Notes: generated from the sequence alone by a model not told the origin. DNA of 64,000 bases from UBA2287 sp964479665 (GCA_964479665.1 CAYZNN010000013.1:15514-79513); one strand, 5' to 3'. Positions 34,553-44,094 are shown, counted from the first letter of the stretch. Numbers and translations are program-made.

Positions 34553-35578
34553 ATGACGAAGGTTTTAGTAACCGGCGGAGCCGGTTTTATTGGGTCGCAT
34601 ACCGTTGTTGAACTTCAACTTGCAGGCTTCGAAGTGTTAATTGTCGACAATTTCTGCAATTCGGAGCGATTCATAATCGAAAGAATTGAAAGCATTAGCG
34701 GAGTTAGACCTCAGGTAGTCGAGGCCGATTGCACCGATACGCAACAGTTACTTAGTATTTTTGAAAAGCACAAAGAAATTGCTGCCGTTGCCCACTTTGC
34801 CGCTCACAAAGCGGTTGCCGAATCGATAAGTGTACCCCTGAAGTATTACAGAAACAACCTCCTTTCAACCATTGCGCTGCTCGAAGCCATGCAGACCAAG
34901 GGAATAAATTTGCTGGTTTTCTCCTCGTCGTGTACAGTTTACGGCGAATCTGCCCCATCGCCAGTTACAGAGGCTATGCCCATGCAGCCCACAACTTCGC
35001 CCTATGGCCGAACCAAGCAAATGTGCGAGGAAATAATTACCGACACTTCAAGGGTAAACAGCAGTTTCCGATGCATTTCGCTCCGCTACTTCAACCCCAT
35101 TGGGGCCCATCCATCGGGGCAAATTGGAGAACTTCCACTGGGGTCACCCAGTAACTTGGTGCCATTTCTCACCCAAACGGCAGCTGGAGTTAGAGAAGAG
35201 TTGAAAATTTTTGGCAACGACTACCCAACCCCCGACGGCACAGCCGTTCGCGATTATATTGATGTTGTGGATCTGGCTCAGGCACATGTAACGGCTGTTG
35301 AAAGATTGGTTGCTAAAAAAACAACCGATAAAGTTGAGGTATTCAATTTGGGGACGGGCAAGGGTGCCTCGGTGCTCGATGTGGTAAAAACCTTCGAGAG
35401 GGTTAACGGAGTGAATGTAAAGCGGTCTTTTGCACCCCGCAGGCAGGGCGATGTGCCCCTAGTTTACGGAAGTTCCCAAAAAGCCAATAGTGTTTTGGGC
35501 TGGTATGCCCAAACCGAGCTTTCCGAATCACTGCGAAACGCTTGGAATTGGGAGAAAAAACATAGAGGAATATTTTAA
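34553..35578 (+). CDS. galE: UDP-glucose 4-epimerase
   Basis: NAD-dependent interconversion of UDP-glucose and UDP-galactose. At 341 residues it has the usual length. The NAD motif GGAGFIGSH is at the N-terminus, VDNFCNS follows, then HFAAHKAVAESI, FSSSCTVYG and the catalytic SPYGRTK with Y-x3-K. RYFNPIGAH and DGTAVRDYIDV are GalE hallmarks. It is followed 10 bases later by rfbB, suggesting a shared nucleotide-sugar operon, though its other partners are absent here. Confidence 0.95.
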   Translation: MTKVLVTGGAGFIGSHTVVELQLAGFEVLIVDNFCNSERFIIERIESISGVRPQVVEADCTDTQQLLSIFEKHKEIAAVAHFAAHKAVAESISVPLKYYRNNLLSTIALLEAMQTKGINLLVFSSSCTVYGESAPSPVTEAMPMQPTTSPYGRTKQMCEEIITDTSRVNSSFRCISLRYFNPIGAHPSGQIGELPLGSPSNLVPFLTQTAAGVREELKIFGNDYPTPDGTAVRDYIDVVDLAQAHVTAVERLVAKKTTDKVEVFNLGTGKGASVLDVVKTFERVNGVNVKRSFAPRRQGDVPLVYGSSQKANSVLGWYAQTELSESLRNAWNWEKKHRGIF

Positions 35579-35588
35579 CGACTTAAAT

Positions 35589-36644
35589 ATGAAAAGAACA
35601 ATTTTAATAACTGGAGGTGCAGGATTTATTGGTTCGCACGTTGTGCGTAGGTTTGTGAGCAACTACCCCAACTACAATATTGTGAACGTGGATTGCCTCA
35701 CTTACGCTGGAAATTTAGAGAACCTGAAGGATGTAGAGTTGGCACCTAACTATCGATTCGTGAGAGCCGATATAATTAGCAGAGAGGCCATGGAGCAACT
35801 TTTTGCTGAGGTTAACCCCGATGGTGTAATTCATCTGGCAGCCGAGTCGCATGTGGACCGCTCCATTCTCGATCCGCTTTTGTTCATTAAAACCAACATT
35901 GAAGGCACCGTGAACCTTCTGAATGCTGCACGCAAGCAGTGGGGAGCAAACCTCGTAGGGAAGCGATTTTACCACATTTCAACCGATGAGGTATACGGAA
36001 GTTTGGGAAACGAAGGGCTCTTCACCGAGCAAACCCCTTACGATCCTCGTAGTCCCTATTCTGCGTCGAAGGCCAGTTCCGACCATTTGGTAAGGGCCTA
36101 CTATCACACCTACAAGTTGCCCATTGTTATTTCGAACTGCTCAAACAATTACGGACCCAACCAATTCCCCGAGAAGCTTATACCCCTTGCAATTAATAAT
36201 ATAAAGAACAGGAAACCCATTCCCATTTATGGCAAAGGAGAAAATGTTCGCGATTGGCTTTATGTAGAGGATCACGCATCGGCCATCGACACCATTTTCC
36301 ACAGTGGAGAGCTAGGTGAAACCTATAATGTGGGGGGAAATAACGAGTGGAAAAATATCGATCTAATCCACTTGCTTTGCAAGGTGATGGATAAGACGCT
36401 TGGAAGGGGCGAGAGTGAATCGGCCAATCTGATTACCTATGTTACCGACAGGGCCGGCCACGATCTGCGATATGCCATCGATTCGTCGAAAATTCAGGCA
36501 AAACTCGGATGGGTGCCTTCGGTCGATTTCCCAACAGGCCTCGAAAAAACGGTTAATTGGTACCTTGCCAATGAGAAGTGGCTTAATGATATTGTTTCGG
36601 GCGACTACACAAAATATTATGATCAACAGTACGGCAAACGTTAA
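35589..36644 (+). CDS. rfbB: dTDP-glucose 4,6-dehydratase
   Basis: Converts dTDP-glucose to the 4-keto-6-deoxy sugar for rhamnose and related glycans. With the ATG at 35589 it has 351 residues and a standard N-terminus, GGAGFIGSHVVR. The catalytic STDEVYG and PYSASKASSDH (Tyr-Lys) and the family GPNQFPEKLIPL motif are present. The upstream in-frame ATG at 35490 lies inside galE and was rejected. No rfbA, rfbC or rfbD is nearby. Confidence 0.95.
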   Translation: MKRTILITGGAGFIGSHVVRRFVSNYPNYNIVNVDCLTYAGNLENLKDVELAPNYRFVRADIISREAMEQLFAEVNPDGVIHLAAESHVDRSILDPLLFIKTNIEGTVNLLNAARKQWGANLVGKRFYHISTDEVYGSLGNEGLFTEQTPYDPRSPYSASKASSDHLVRAYYHTYKLPIVISNCSNNYGPNQFPEKLIPLAINNIKNRKPIPIYGKGENVRDWLYVEDHASAIDTIFHSGELGETYNVGGNNEWKNIDLIHLLCKVMDKTLGRGESESANLITYVTDRAGHDLRYAIDSSKIQAKLGWVPSVDFPTGLEKTVNWYLANEKWLNDIVSGDYTKYYDQQYGKR

Positions 36645-36721
36645 ACTGCAAATCGTGCAATAAAGTCATTTTTCTCAATAAAAAAGCTATATTGCATTAG
36701 TTTTTTAAAACCTATTAGCTT

Positions 36722-37162
36722 ATGAGAAACCTATTTCTTTTTTCGCTTTTGGCCTTAATGGGGCTTAATGTGTCTGCACAAAACGAAAGCAAAGTATTGG
36801 GTGTATGGTTAACTCAGGATGGCGACAGCAAAGTCACCATTTCCAAGGATGCCAAAGGAAAGTTCCATGGTGAAATAACCTGGCTCAAGGAGCCAATGAA
36901 AAATGGCAAGCCCAAGGTTGACGACAAGAACCCTGACACTAAACTGCAAAACCGTCCCATAATGGGGTTACGCTTACTCGATGGATTCGTTTTCAATAAG
37001 TCGAACAATGAGTGGGAAAGCGGTACCATTTACGACCCCAAGAGCGGAAAAACCTACAAATGCATCATGTGGTTCGATGACGATCCAAACGTATTATCGG
37101 TTAAGGGGTACATTGGCTTCTCGCTTATTGGCCGCGAGGTTAAGTGGTCACGATCTAAGTAA
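36722..37162 (+). CDS. DUF2147 secreted protein
   Basis: A 146-residue exported protein. The signal peptide RNLFLFSLLALMGLNVSAQ precedes the family core VLGVWLTQDGDSKVTISK, FHGEITWLKEP, a GLRLLDGFVF strand and SGTIYDPKSGKTYKC. This lipocalin-like beta-rich domain has no known activity. It stands 77 bases after rfbB and 8 bases before the comF-like gene. Confidence 0.85.
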   Translation: MRNLFLFSLLALMGLNVSAQNESKVLGVWLTQDGDSKVTISKDAKGKFHGEITWLKEPMKNGKPKVDDKNPDTKLQNRPIMGLRLLDGFVFNKSNNEWESGTIYDPKSGKTYKCIMWFDDDPNVLSVKGYIGFSLIGREVKWSRSK

Positions 37163-37170
37163 ATACCAAT

Positions 37171-37866
37171 ATGCTGAAGAAAGCTTTTCAGGGCTTCTTC
37201 AATTTGTTTTACCCGAACATTTGCCATGTTTGTGGGGTTGACCTTGTTACAGGGGAAGCCATTGTATGCACCAGCTGCCAATACAAGTTTCCCCTTACTC
37301 GTTACTGGAAACAACCCGACAATCCGGTAGCCCAAACCTTCTGGGGCAGGGTAAAGATTAATCATGCTTGCGCATACTTTTTCTACGCCAAAGGCAGCCA
37401 TTACAGGCCCCTGCTCCACAAGTTAAAGTACAAAGGCAAACCCGAAATTGGAGTACATTTGGGGCGAGAGTTTGGGCAATTGCTAAAGGAGTCGGAATAC
37501 TATTCCGATATTAAATATGTGGTTCCTGTGCCCCTGCACCCCAAAAAGCAGCGGATACGAGGCTATAATCAGGCCGAAATGATTGCCAGGGGAATGGCTC
37601 ATGGAATGGGAACACAGGTTTCAACCCAACACCTGCTTCGCAGCGAATTTACAGAAACCCAAACCCGTAAAACCCGCGCCGAAAGGGTACTTAACGTATC
37701 TAGTGCCTTTAAACTTGCTAATGCGAAGGAACTGGAAGGAACGCATTTGCTTCTGGTTGACGATGTAATAACTACGGGAGCAACCCTTGAGGCCTGTGCT
37801 CAAAAACTTCTCGAAGTTCCCAATTGTAAAGTGAGCATTGCTGCGTTGGCCTTTGCAAGTAAATAG
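37171..37866 (+). CDS. ComF-family phosphoribosyltransferase-like protein
   Basis: A 231-residue protein with a four-cysteine zinc site near the N-terminus (CHVCG and CTSC) and a type I phosphoribosyltransferase domain. The PRPP-binding motif is LLVDDVITTGATLEAC; VPVPLHPKKQRIRGYNQAE is the family's conserved middle. ComF proteins support DNA uptake and processing in competence, but many Bacteroidota carry a copy whose role is unproven. A bidirectional terminator follows. Confidence 0.9.
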   Translation: MLKKAFQGFFNLFYPNICHVCGVDLVTGEAIVCTSCQYKFPLTRYWKQPDNPVAQTFWGRVKINHACAYFFYAKGSHYRPLLHKLKYKGKPEIGVHLGREFGQLLKESEYYSDIKYVVPVPLHPKKQRIRGYNQAEMIARGMAHGMGTQVSTQHLLRSEFTETQTRKTRAERVLNVSSAFKLANAKELEGTHLLLVDDVITTGATLEACAQKLLEVPNCKVSIAALAFASK

Positions 37867-37890
37867 AAACTTTTTGTTTTAATACAAACA

Positions 37891-37925
37891 AAAAAGCACT
37901 TGCCATTTTTTGCAAGTGCTTTTTA
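37891..37925. terminator. Bidirectional terminator between comF-like and tRNA genes
   Basis: AAAAGCACTTGC (37892-37903) pairs perfectly with GCAAGTGCTTTT (37912-37923), a 12-bp stem with an 8-base loop. A/T runs on both sides let it end the comF-like transcript and the oppositely oriented tRNA. Confidence 0.85.
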
Positions 37926-37928
37926 ATG

Positions 37929-38002
37929 TGGGCCCACTTGGGCTTGAACCAAGGACCCCCTGATTATGAGTCAGGTGCTCTAACCAGCTGAGCTATGGGC
38001 CC
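37929..38002 (-). tRNA. tRNA with CAU anticodon, probably tRNA-Ile2
   Basis: The 74-base cloverleaf on the minus strand begins GGGCCCATAGCTCAGCTGG, has the anticodon arm with loop CTCATAA (anticodon CAT), the T-loop GGTTCAAGCCC, and a 7-bp acceptor stem ending in discriminator A; CCA is not encoded. CAT can be tRNA-Met or the isoleucine tRNA read as AUA after lysidine modification. The acceptor pairs C4-G69 and C5-G68 are the ones TilS recognises in tRNA-Ile2, which favours Ile2. Confidence 0.93.
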
Positions 38003-38086
38003 CAAAAAAAGTCCGAAGGCTTTTTTATTGGACTGCAAAACTACATATTTGCATTGGAATTATCAAACGGTTAACCTTACTTTTTT

Positions 38087-38743
38087 ATGTCGAAACCCAT
38101 TTTTAAGCCATTCGGCTCAAGCAATATTCGCAATATAATTTTCGATTTGGGCGGAGTTATTATAAATCTGAGCTACCAAAAAACCATCGATGAGTTTGTG
38201 AAATTGGGCTATACCAACTTTCAGAAGCTTTTTACACAGGCTCAACAAATCGAACTGTTCGATGGGCTCGAGAAGGGCCTTATTGCTCCCAACGAATTCC
38301 GAAGCCAACTGCGAAAACTGAGCGCTCAAAGTGTTTCCGACCAGCAAATTGATTTTGCTTGGAACGCCATGCTGCTCGACTTTCCTCAGCACAGGCTTAA
38401 CCTTTTAAGCCAAGTGAAACAGCATTACCGCACCTTTCTGCTAAGTAATACAAACGCCATACATTTTGAGGCATACAACCTATTGCTCAGGGAGAGTTTC
38501 GGGATCAACAATCTTTCGGGCTACTTTCAAAGGGAGTATTACTCTCATTTAGTTAAAATGCGAAAGCCCGATGCCGAAGTTTTTGAGCATATTCTTTCTG
38601 AAAACGACCTTATAGCCAATGAAACACTTTTCATCGACGATTCGATTCAGCATGTGGAGGGTGCCAAAAAATTGGGTATATTAGCCTACCATTTAAACAT
38701 TCCCCAGGGAGAGGCCATTGAAAAACTCTTCGAAATAGTTTAG
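38087..38743 (+). CDS. HAD-superfamily phosphatase
   Basis: A 218-residue hydrolase of the HAD-IA type. Motif I is IIFDLGGVI, as in YihX-like phosphatases where the second Asp is replaced. Motif II is FLLSNTNAIH, motif III falls in MRKPDAEVFEHIL, and motif IV is TLFIDDSIQHVEGA with two aspartates. The likely action is dephosphorylation of a sugar phosphate or nucleotide. It is followed 2 bases later by the ATP-cone/endonuclease gene, so they are probably coupled. Confidence 0.88.
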   Translation: MSKPIFKPFGSSNIRNIIFDLGGVIINLSYQKTIDEFVKLGYTNFQKLFTQAQQIELFDGLEKGLIAPNEFRSQLRKLSAQSVSDQQIDFAWNAMLLDFPQHRLNLLSQVKQHYRTFLLSNTNAIHFEAYNLLLRESFGINNLSGYFQREYYSHLVKMRKPDAEVFEHILSENDLIANETLFIDDSIQHVEGAKKLGILAYHLNIPQGEAIEKLFEIV

Positions 38744-38745
38744 GC

Positions 38746-39585
38746 ATGAACTCGAAAATTATTGTAAAAAAAGCATCGGGCGAACTTCAGCCCTTTAACC
38801 AGCAGAAGTTGGAGGAATCGTTGCTTCGGGCTGGGGCTTCCGATTTGGAAGTGGACGATGTGGTTAGCAGCATTTTAGCTTGGCTTAGCAGCGGTGTTTC
38901 TACCAAAATGATTTACCAAAAAGCTTTTCAGCTGCTTCGAAATCAACGCCGAAGCCTAGCGGCCCGTTACAGCTTAAAAAAAGCGTTAATGGATCTTGGC
39001 CCTACTGGTTACCCGTTTGAGCATTTTGTCGGTCAAATTTTTAAAGCCCGTGGCTTTAATGTTGAAGTGGGAGTGGTAGTGGATGGCTGCTGTGTTCAGC
39101 ACGAGATGGATGTTATTGCCACCAACGGAAACTTGCAGTGCCTAGTTGAATGCAAGTTTCACAACGGTCCCGGTAAGGTTTCGAATGTGCAAACGCCACT
39201 GTATGTTCGTTCGAGAGTTGACGATATTGTTAAAAAGCGTAGGGAAACCCCAGGATTTTCGGATATGAATTTTGAGGGTTGGATTTTTACCAACACCCGC
39301 TTTACTACCGATGCGCAGGACTATGGAAAATGCGCCAATTTGCATTTGACAAGTTGGGACCTTCCCTTAGGTAACAGTTTGAAAGAGATAATTGAACGCG
39401 AACGGTTCTTCCCTATAACGGTGCTAACAACACTTACCAAGGGCGAAATTCAAACACTGCTCGACCAGGGGGCGGTTCTGTGCAGGCAACTCATTCAGAA
39501 CCCCGAATATTTATTGAGTTTGAACCTGACTTCTGCCAAAAGCAAAAAAGTAGCTCAGGAGTTAGAAGATATTTGTGGAAATTAG
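38746..39585 (+). CDS. ATP-cone domain fused to a Mrr-like restriction endonuclease
   Basis: A 279-residue protein with an N-terminal ATP-cone (about residues 3-85: IIVKKASGELQPFNQQKLEESLLRAG region and LGPTGYPFEHF) and a Mrr-like nuclease (about 95-215). The nuclease carries EMDVIATNG and LVECKF, giving the D...E-x-K catalytic set of the PD-(D/E)xK fold. ATP-cones sense ATP/dATP in ribonucleotide reductases and NrdR, so a nuclease gated by nucleotide level is inferred. The gene sits 2 bases after a HAD phosphatase. No methyltransferase is adjacent, so it is not a classical restriction system. Confidence 0.82.
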   Translation: MNSKIIVKKASGELQPFNQQKLEESLLRAGASDLEVDDVVSSILAWLSSGVSTKMIYQKAFQLLRNQRRSLAARYSLKKALMDLGPTGYPFEHFVGQIFKARGFNVEVGVVVDGCCVQHEMDVIATNGNLQCLVECKFHNGPGKVSNVQTPLYVRSRVDDIVKKRRETPGFSDMNFEGWIFTNTRFTTDAQDYGKCANLHLTSWDLPLGNSLKEIIERERFFPITVLTTLTKGEIQTLLDQGAVLCRQLIQNPEYLLSLNLTSAKSKKVAQELEDICGN

Positions 39586-39602
39586 CAGGGCATAGGTTTT
39601 GT

Positions 39603-39645
39603 AATGACAAGGGCTCGAAAATTTACAATTCGAGCCCTTGTCATT
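39603..39645. terminator. Perfect 17-bp inverted repeat between convergent genes
   Basis: AATGACAAGGGCTCGAA (39603-39619) is followed after 9 bases by its perfect reverse complement (39629-39645). It lies between the ends of the ATP-cone gene and the DUF3857 gene. It probably acts as a bidirectional transcription end, although neither side has a strong T-run. Confidence 0.65.
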
Positions 39646-39659
39646 ATTCCCTAAAAACC

Positions 39660-41576
39660 CTAGATGGGTTTCAAAATCAGCATTTGCCTGTCTATTTCTC
39701 CAACTTTACGGTGAAACTGGAAAAGTTCGTCGTACTTTTCGGCCTTGTAGCTGCCCTTGTTCCAGTCGAGCGTACGGATGAAAGTTATTTCATTTTTGCC
39801 AGCTACTACTTCGAGTTTGTAAGTTCCAAACTCGCTTTCAACTGTGGCGGCTTGCGGAATTTGCTCAAAGGTGAAGCGACGAGGAATTTCGTACCGAATG
39901 GTATCGATCAGCTGCTTATCGCGACGAATTTCAATGCCCGTTTTCCGATTGCTTACCCTTTTAATATCGTCGATTTGCGAAACGAGGTTGAAGGGTATGA
40001 CAATGGATTTTGATGCAGTTACCTGTCCCAACTGAGCAACATTTACGACAATGGTTTCAATAACTTCGGGTATTCGCTGCTTTTTGTAAACGTAGTTTAT
40101 GCTCGAAATTTTTGCTTGTGGCAGTTGCAATCGACGTAAAGCAATTTCTCTTTGCCTTTCGGGACGCTGATTTTTGAACCACTCGCCCTCTTCGCTGGCC
40201 ACCCCAACAAACAGGTTGTTAACCGAAACCTTGGCTTCGCTATTTTCGGCAATTTTGAAGGTGTAATTACCCACAATCCGGTTTTGGTTTCTGTTGTATA
40301 CGTTGGTTCGTTTCAGGTAGCTATTGTCCTTTTCGATAACCAGAATGTTTCGGTCGTCGGTAAAGGTACCGTTGTAGCCAAAGGGCATTTGTTGGTTGGT
40401 ACACTCAACGTATACAGTATCGGTTCCGAAGGGAATCATTAGAAAAGCATGGTTAAACTGGCTGCACACAAAATTTGGGTCAATGTTAGGGATATCTTCT
40501 CCCGCCTTCACCAGGCAGTAGTTCGATTTAACTCCAACCAAATTTAGTAGGGCATGCATGTAATTGGTAAGTGCCTTACAGTCGCCGTACGAAAGCCTCT
40601 CTACTGTTTCAGCAGGAAATGGTTGCCAACCCCCAATGCCAATGGCAATGTTTACATAGCGCACCTTATTCTGCATGTACTCATAAATTCGCTTGGCCTT
40701 TTCCCAATCCGAATCGGCATCGGCTACAAGGGCCAATACCTTGGCCTTTTCCTCTTTCGACACAGTTGCTCTGCCCTCGCCCATGCGGTAAGCCCAGTCG
40801 CCCAGTTCTTTCCACGAGTTGTTAGAGCCAAAGTAACCATCCATGGTAAATGATTCTGGGGCAACCATAAGCATGGGTGTTTCCTGATGCAGATAGCCCG
40901 AATAGGGTTCGTTTTCAATGGCAGGCATGTTAAGTGCAGTCCACGTAGTGGTTGTGCCCTTTTTCCCATTATCCACTACCGTAGGCTTTATGTTGAACAC
41001 GTTGTTCCCCTTATACTTTACTTTTGCGTTTGGGCTTAGGGTTAGCCGGAATACCGACTTTTCAACAGCAACGTTGTAACCAGGGTAAACTTGCCAACCC
41101 GGCAGTATAAAAAAACTTTTATGCTTCTTGCTGTAGCTGTACTCAACGGTGTAGGGGTAGTCGCCAATGTCGGGGGCGTACGCCTTAACCCGGTTGTCTT
41201 CGTAAAGCGAGAAGCCCTGTATGGCACTGTAGTCGCGAATATCGCCCGAGGGAACCGATTTAATTTTTTTACCGTTCTTATCGTAAATGGTTCCTTTTAT
41301 ACCCGAAATGGTGCTGTATTTATTGTAAAAATCGACCATTTGATTGAATCTCGAACCCTTCTCGTTGAGAATGGTAACCACCGATCGAACGGTCTCGTCA
41401 ATTTCACCCTTGTCATTTATGGTTATAGTGTTCTCGTAATGCCGAATAACGGCATTGGCTTTCAGTTTCATTTCGGCCGAAATTTTTGAGGAGGCCCAGT
41501 CCTGTCCTCTTGCCGAGACTGTAAGTGAAAAAAGTATGGCTACAGCAATACCCCTCTTAAATATATTCAATTTCAT
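39660..41576 (-). CDS. DUF3857 transglutaminase-like secreted protein
   Basis: A 638-residue exported protein. After the signal peptide (IAVAILFSLTVSARG) comes the DUF3857 beta domain, then a transglutaminase-core domain with a visible Cys in LSYGDCKALTNYM and a His in CSQFNHAFLMIPFGTD. A C-terminal DUF3858-like region follows. The Cys-His pair suggests a peptidase- or transglutaminase-like activity, but the family has no proven substrate. It starts one base after the stop of an upstream paralogue (41578-43449), so the two are a tandem pair in one transcript. Confidence 0.88.
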   Translation of the reverse strand: MKLNIFKRGIAVAILFSLTVSARGQDWASSKISAEMKLKANAVIRHYENTITINDKGEIDETVRSVVTILNEKGSRFNQMVDFYNKYSTISGIKGTIYDKNGKKIKSVPSGDIRDYSAIQGFSLYEDNRVKAYAPDIGDYPYTVEYSYSKKHKSFFILPGWQVYPGYNVAVEKSVFRLTLSPNAKVKYKGNNVFNIKPTVVDNGKKGTTTTWTALNMPAIENEPYSGYLHQETPMLMVAPESFTMDGYFGSNNSWKELGDWAYRMGEGRATVSKEEKAKVLALVADADSDWEKAKRIYEYMQNKVRYVNIAIGIGGWQPFPAETVERLSYGDCKALTNYMHALLNLVGVKSNYCLVKAGEDIPNIDPNFVCSQFNHAFLMIPFGTDTVYVECTNQQMPFGYNGTFTDDRNILVIEKDNSYLKRTNVYNRNQNRIVGNYTFKIAENSEAKVSVNNLFVGVASEEGEWFKNQRPERQREIALRRLQLPQAKISSINYVYKKQRIPEVIETIVVNVAQLGQVTASKSIVIPFNLVSQIDDIKRVSNRKTGIEIRRDKQLIDTIRYEIPRRFTFEQIPQAATVESEFGTYKLEVVAGKNEITFIRTLDWNKGSYKAEKYDELFQFHRKVGEIDRQMLILKPI

Positions 41577-41577
41577 A

Positions 41578-43449
41578 CTATACCTTTTTTATAATTACCG
41601 ATTCGTTAAACTTCTGCATCATTTTGTCGAATAGGTCGCGAATGCTAAAATATTCCACGGTTTCGTATTGCAACTTGCTTACCGTGAATTTGGCATTTAT
41701 GGTAACCTTGCTTCCAACCCTTAGAGCCTTATACTCGAACTTCATAGTTTTGTCGCGGTTTACAAATTCACCATTTTTAGGAATTTCTGAGAATTGGTAG
41801 CCTTCGGGAATATTTATAATTACCGTATAGGCATGTTCGATGGGCTGAGGATAGCTGATGGGGTACTTGCGGGTTTCGCGAACAAAGGGGTTGAAGGTGG
41901 GCTTAACAAGCACAAAGGGGTTGAATGAAACCATTTCGCTTCCACCCAGCGAGCTGCGGTAGCTCACATCGTACTCATTAATAAAAGGTTTATAGGGATC
42001 GTTCAGGTTAATATAATTGAATTTATCGATATACCAACCCTGATTGGCCGATTCGAGTTCCTGAATGTATGTATCGTGGTCGGTTTTAGAACGTAGGAAT
42101 TTTTTAAAATCAATGGCATTATAGTCGTCGCGGTTAATGGTAACCTTTCCAACTATTTTCCCCGAGGGGTCGAGGGTAAATTCGGAAACCGACGAGCGCT
42201 TATCCGATTTTTGGGGTTCGATTAATATTGAACATTCTTTTTTGCTAGGGTCTAACGGATGACCAAGGCACCCCAATATTCTGCTAGGAAGAATACCGTA
42301 GGGGGCATCCTCTTCCGATGCATCAAGAAATTTATTACCAGATGGCAAATCAACGCCAACAATTATATAGTTTAACTTATTTATTGTTGGTGAGTACATT
42401 GAGATTTTTCCATTTGCCCTAGTACTTAAAGCTATAGGATATGCTTTTAAATTCAATTTGCGAAGCAAAACATATAATGACGCATTAATGTCAGTAACAT
42501 TTCCACTTTTAAGTTGATATGTTTGACTAAGTTCTTGAGATAAACCCCTTCCTACATATCCATTCCACTTTATTCTTTTCATAGCATTAAATGCAAGTTC
42601 TGCCATTTCCTCGTCATTCTTGCCAACCTTTTTTATGCTGTCGGCCAATGGATTTAAATGAAAATTAAAATCCTTTAGTTTTTTCCCCCAGTAATCATCT
42701 TCTAAAAAAATTTTTGTTACATCCTTCCATGAAGTTGCAAGTAGTCCTATGTAGTATTCTCCATAATTTTGACTTTTGACTTCAATCTCCATTCTAACCC
42801 TAAAATCCTTATCACTTATTAAGTATGGTTCACTTATAAACGCTGGAATGTCTTTATAGATCCAAATATCATCTTTAGCATAAACAGCTCCTAGGGCTCC
42901 AATTTCTTTTATATCAAAATCAATATTTGGATGTTTAGGGAAAATTACTGCACTATATACAACGGGAATATTAAGTTGAATTTCGATAGAATTGGGAATG
43001 AATTCTGTTGAGTACTCAACCTCAATAATTGACCCAACAGTAACATTCGACAATGCAATACGAGTATTGTAGGCCCTACCTGTTACTCGTTCTTCAAAAA
43101 CAGATTCTTTGGATAATTTTGTTGGAACGAGCTTTCCATCAACGATATTGTAACTAGATGCTTTAATATTCTATTTAACCTGCCCCTGAAAAGCCATGTT
43201 GGCATGGCTTGTACCAGATTTCTTTAGAACTTTAATACGTTGGTGGAAGCGGTAGGAGCCGCTTGTAGGATTAAACTCTGCATACTGGTAAAGTACCACT
43301 GCATCGGCAGTTGTGTCGTTATCGTACACTTTCATTTCGAGTTCTTCGTGGGTAAACTTTCCGAATTTTTCGCGTTTCACCTTTTCGGCAAATGTGGTTT
43401 GGGCGCATAGCACAATAAGCGCTGCAATTGTAAATGATCGCAATGACAT
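41578..43449 (-). pseudogene. DUF3857 paralogue broken by an in-frame TAG, with a low-GC middle
   Basis: Starts at 43449 with signal peptide SLRSFTIAALIVLCAQTTFA and DUF3857-type sequence, then hits TAG at 43173-43171 after residue 92. The same frame continues open (NIKASSYNIVDGKLVPTKL) to 41578, so a single nonsense codon splits a ~620-residue protein. An alternative TTG start at 43053 could make a 491-residue tail without a signal peptide. The tail keeps YVLLRKLNLKAYPIALSTR but no clear catalytic Cys. By hand count, sampled lines from about 42361 to 43175 are 23-42% G+C (mostly about 30%), against 45-47% in sampled flanking lines. The break sits at that boundary. Confidence 0.85.
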
Positions 43450-43643
43450 TCTGTAAATTATTAGGTTTATAACTTTGTTGAATATTTGTTTTATAACAAA
43501 TTGCTAGCGAAATTAGTACTTTATTTACACCCAACCATTAACCGCTCCAATTTTAACTCTATTCTAGCACAAAAAGTACAGCTTTCAAACGTTTGAAGCT
43601 GCCTGTGGCAATGGGTTTCAACAAATTCAAAATGGCAACAACA

Positions 43644-44042
43644 CTAAAGCCTGTTGAACTTTTGTAACCACAAATTTGTTTTTGGAGAAACAATTATTGA
43701 TAACCCGTAACCTATATAGTTGGCAAGCAAATCGAGTAGTTGCCCCGAGCGAGTTGACATGAAAAAGTGCTGTATAAGTTCCAACGATAGGCCAAACAAG
43801 GCAATAAAACCTATAATCCCCAGAGCAGTATGCCTATTGGGGTTTCTCCCCTCGAGGTAAATATTAAAGTCGGAATGCAAAGCAATACCCAGCACCCCAA
43901 AAAGTAACAGATGAATAACCTTATCGATATGGGGAATGCGGAAAAGAAGCGTTTTTGAACTACCGCTGGTAGGTAATAGGCAGACCAAAAAAATGAAAGT
44001 AACCCAAAGAATCGATTTCCAATATCGAAAAGCAAATCGCAT
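43644..44042 (-). CDS. VanZ-like membrane protein
   Basis: A 132-residue protein with four predicted membrane helices. The VanZ-family pattern is visible: an N-terminal helix followed by DKVIHLLLFGVLGIAL, then LELIQHFFMSTRSGQLLDLLAN. Family members include the teicoplanin-resistance accessory VanZ, but most are uncharacterised. No operon partner is close. Confidence 0.8.
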   Translation of the reverse strand: MRFAFRYWKSILWVTFIFLVCLLPTSGSSKTLLFRIPHIDKVIHLLLFGVLGIALHSDFNIYLEGRNPNRHTALGIIGFIALFGLSLELIQHFFMSTRSGQLLDLLANYIGYGLSIIVSPKTNLWLQKFNRL

Positions 44043-44094
44043 TTTTGTTTCGTTTAGAAAATAGATAAACTGACTAACCTTTTAAAAAGTTTTT

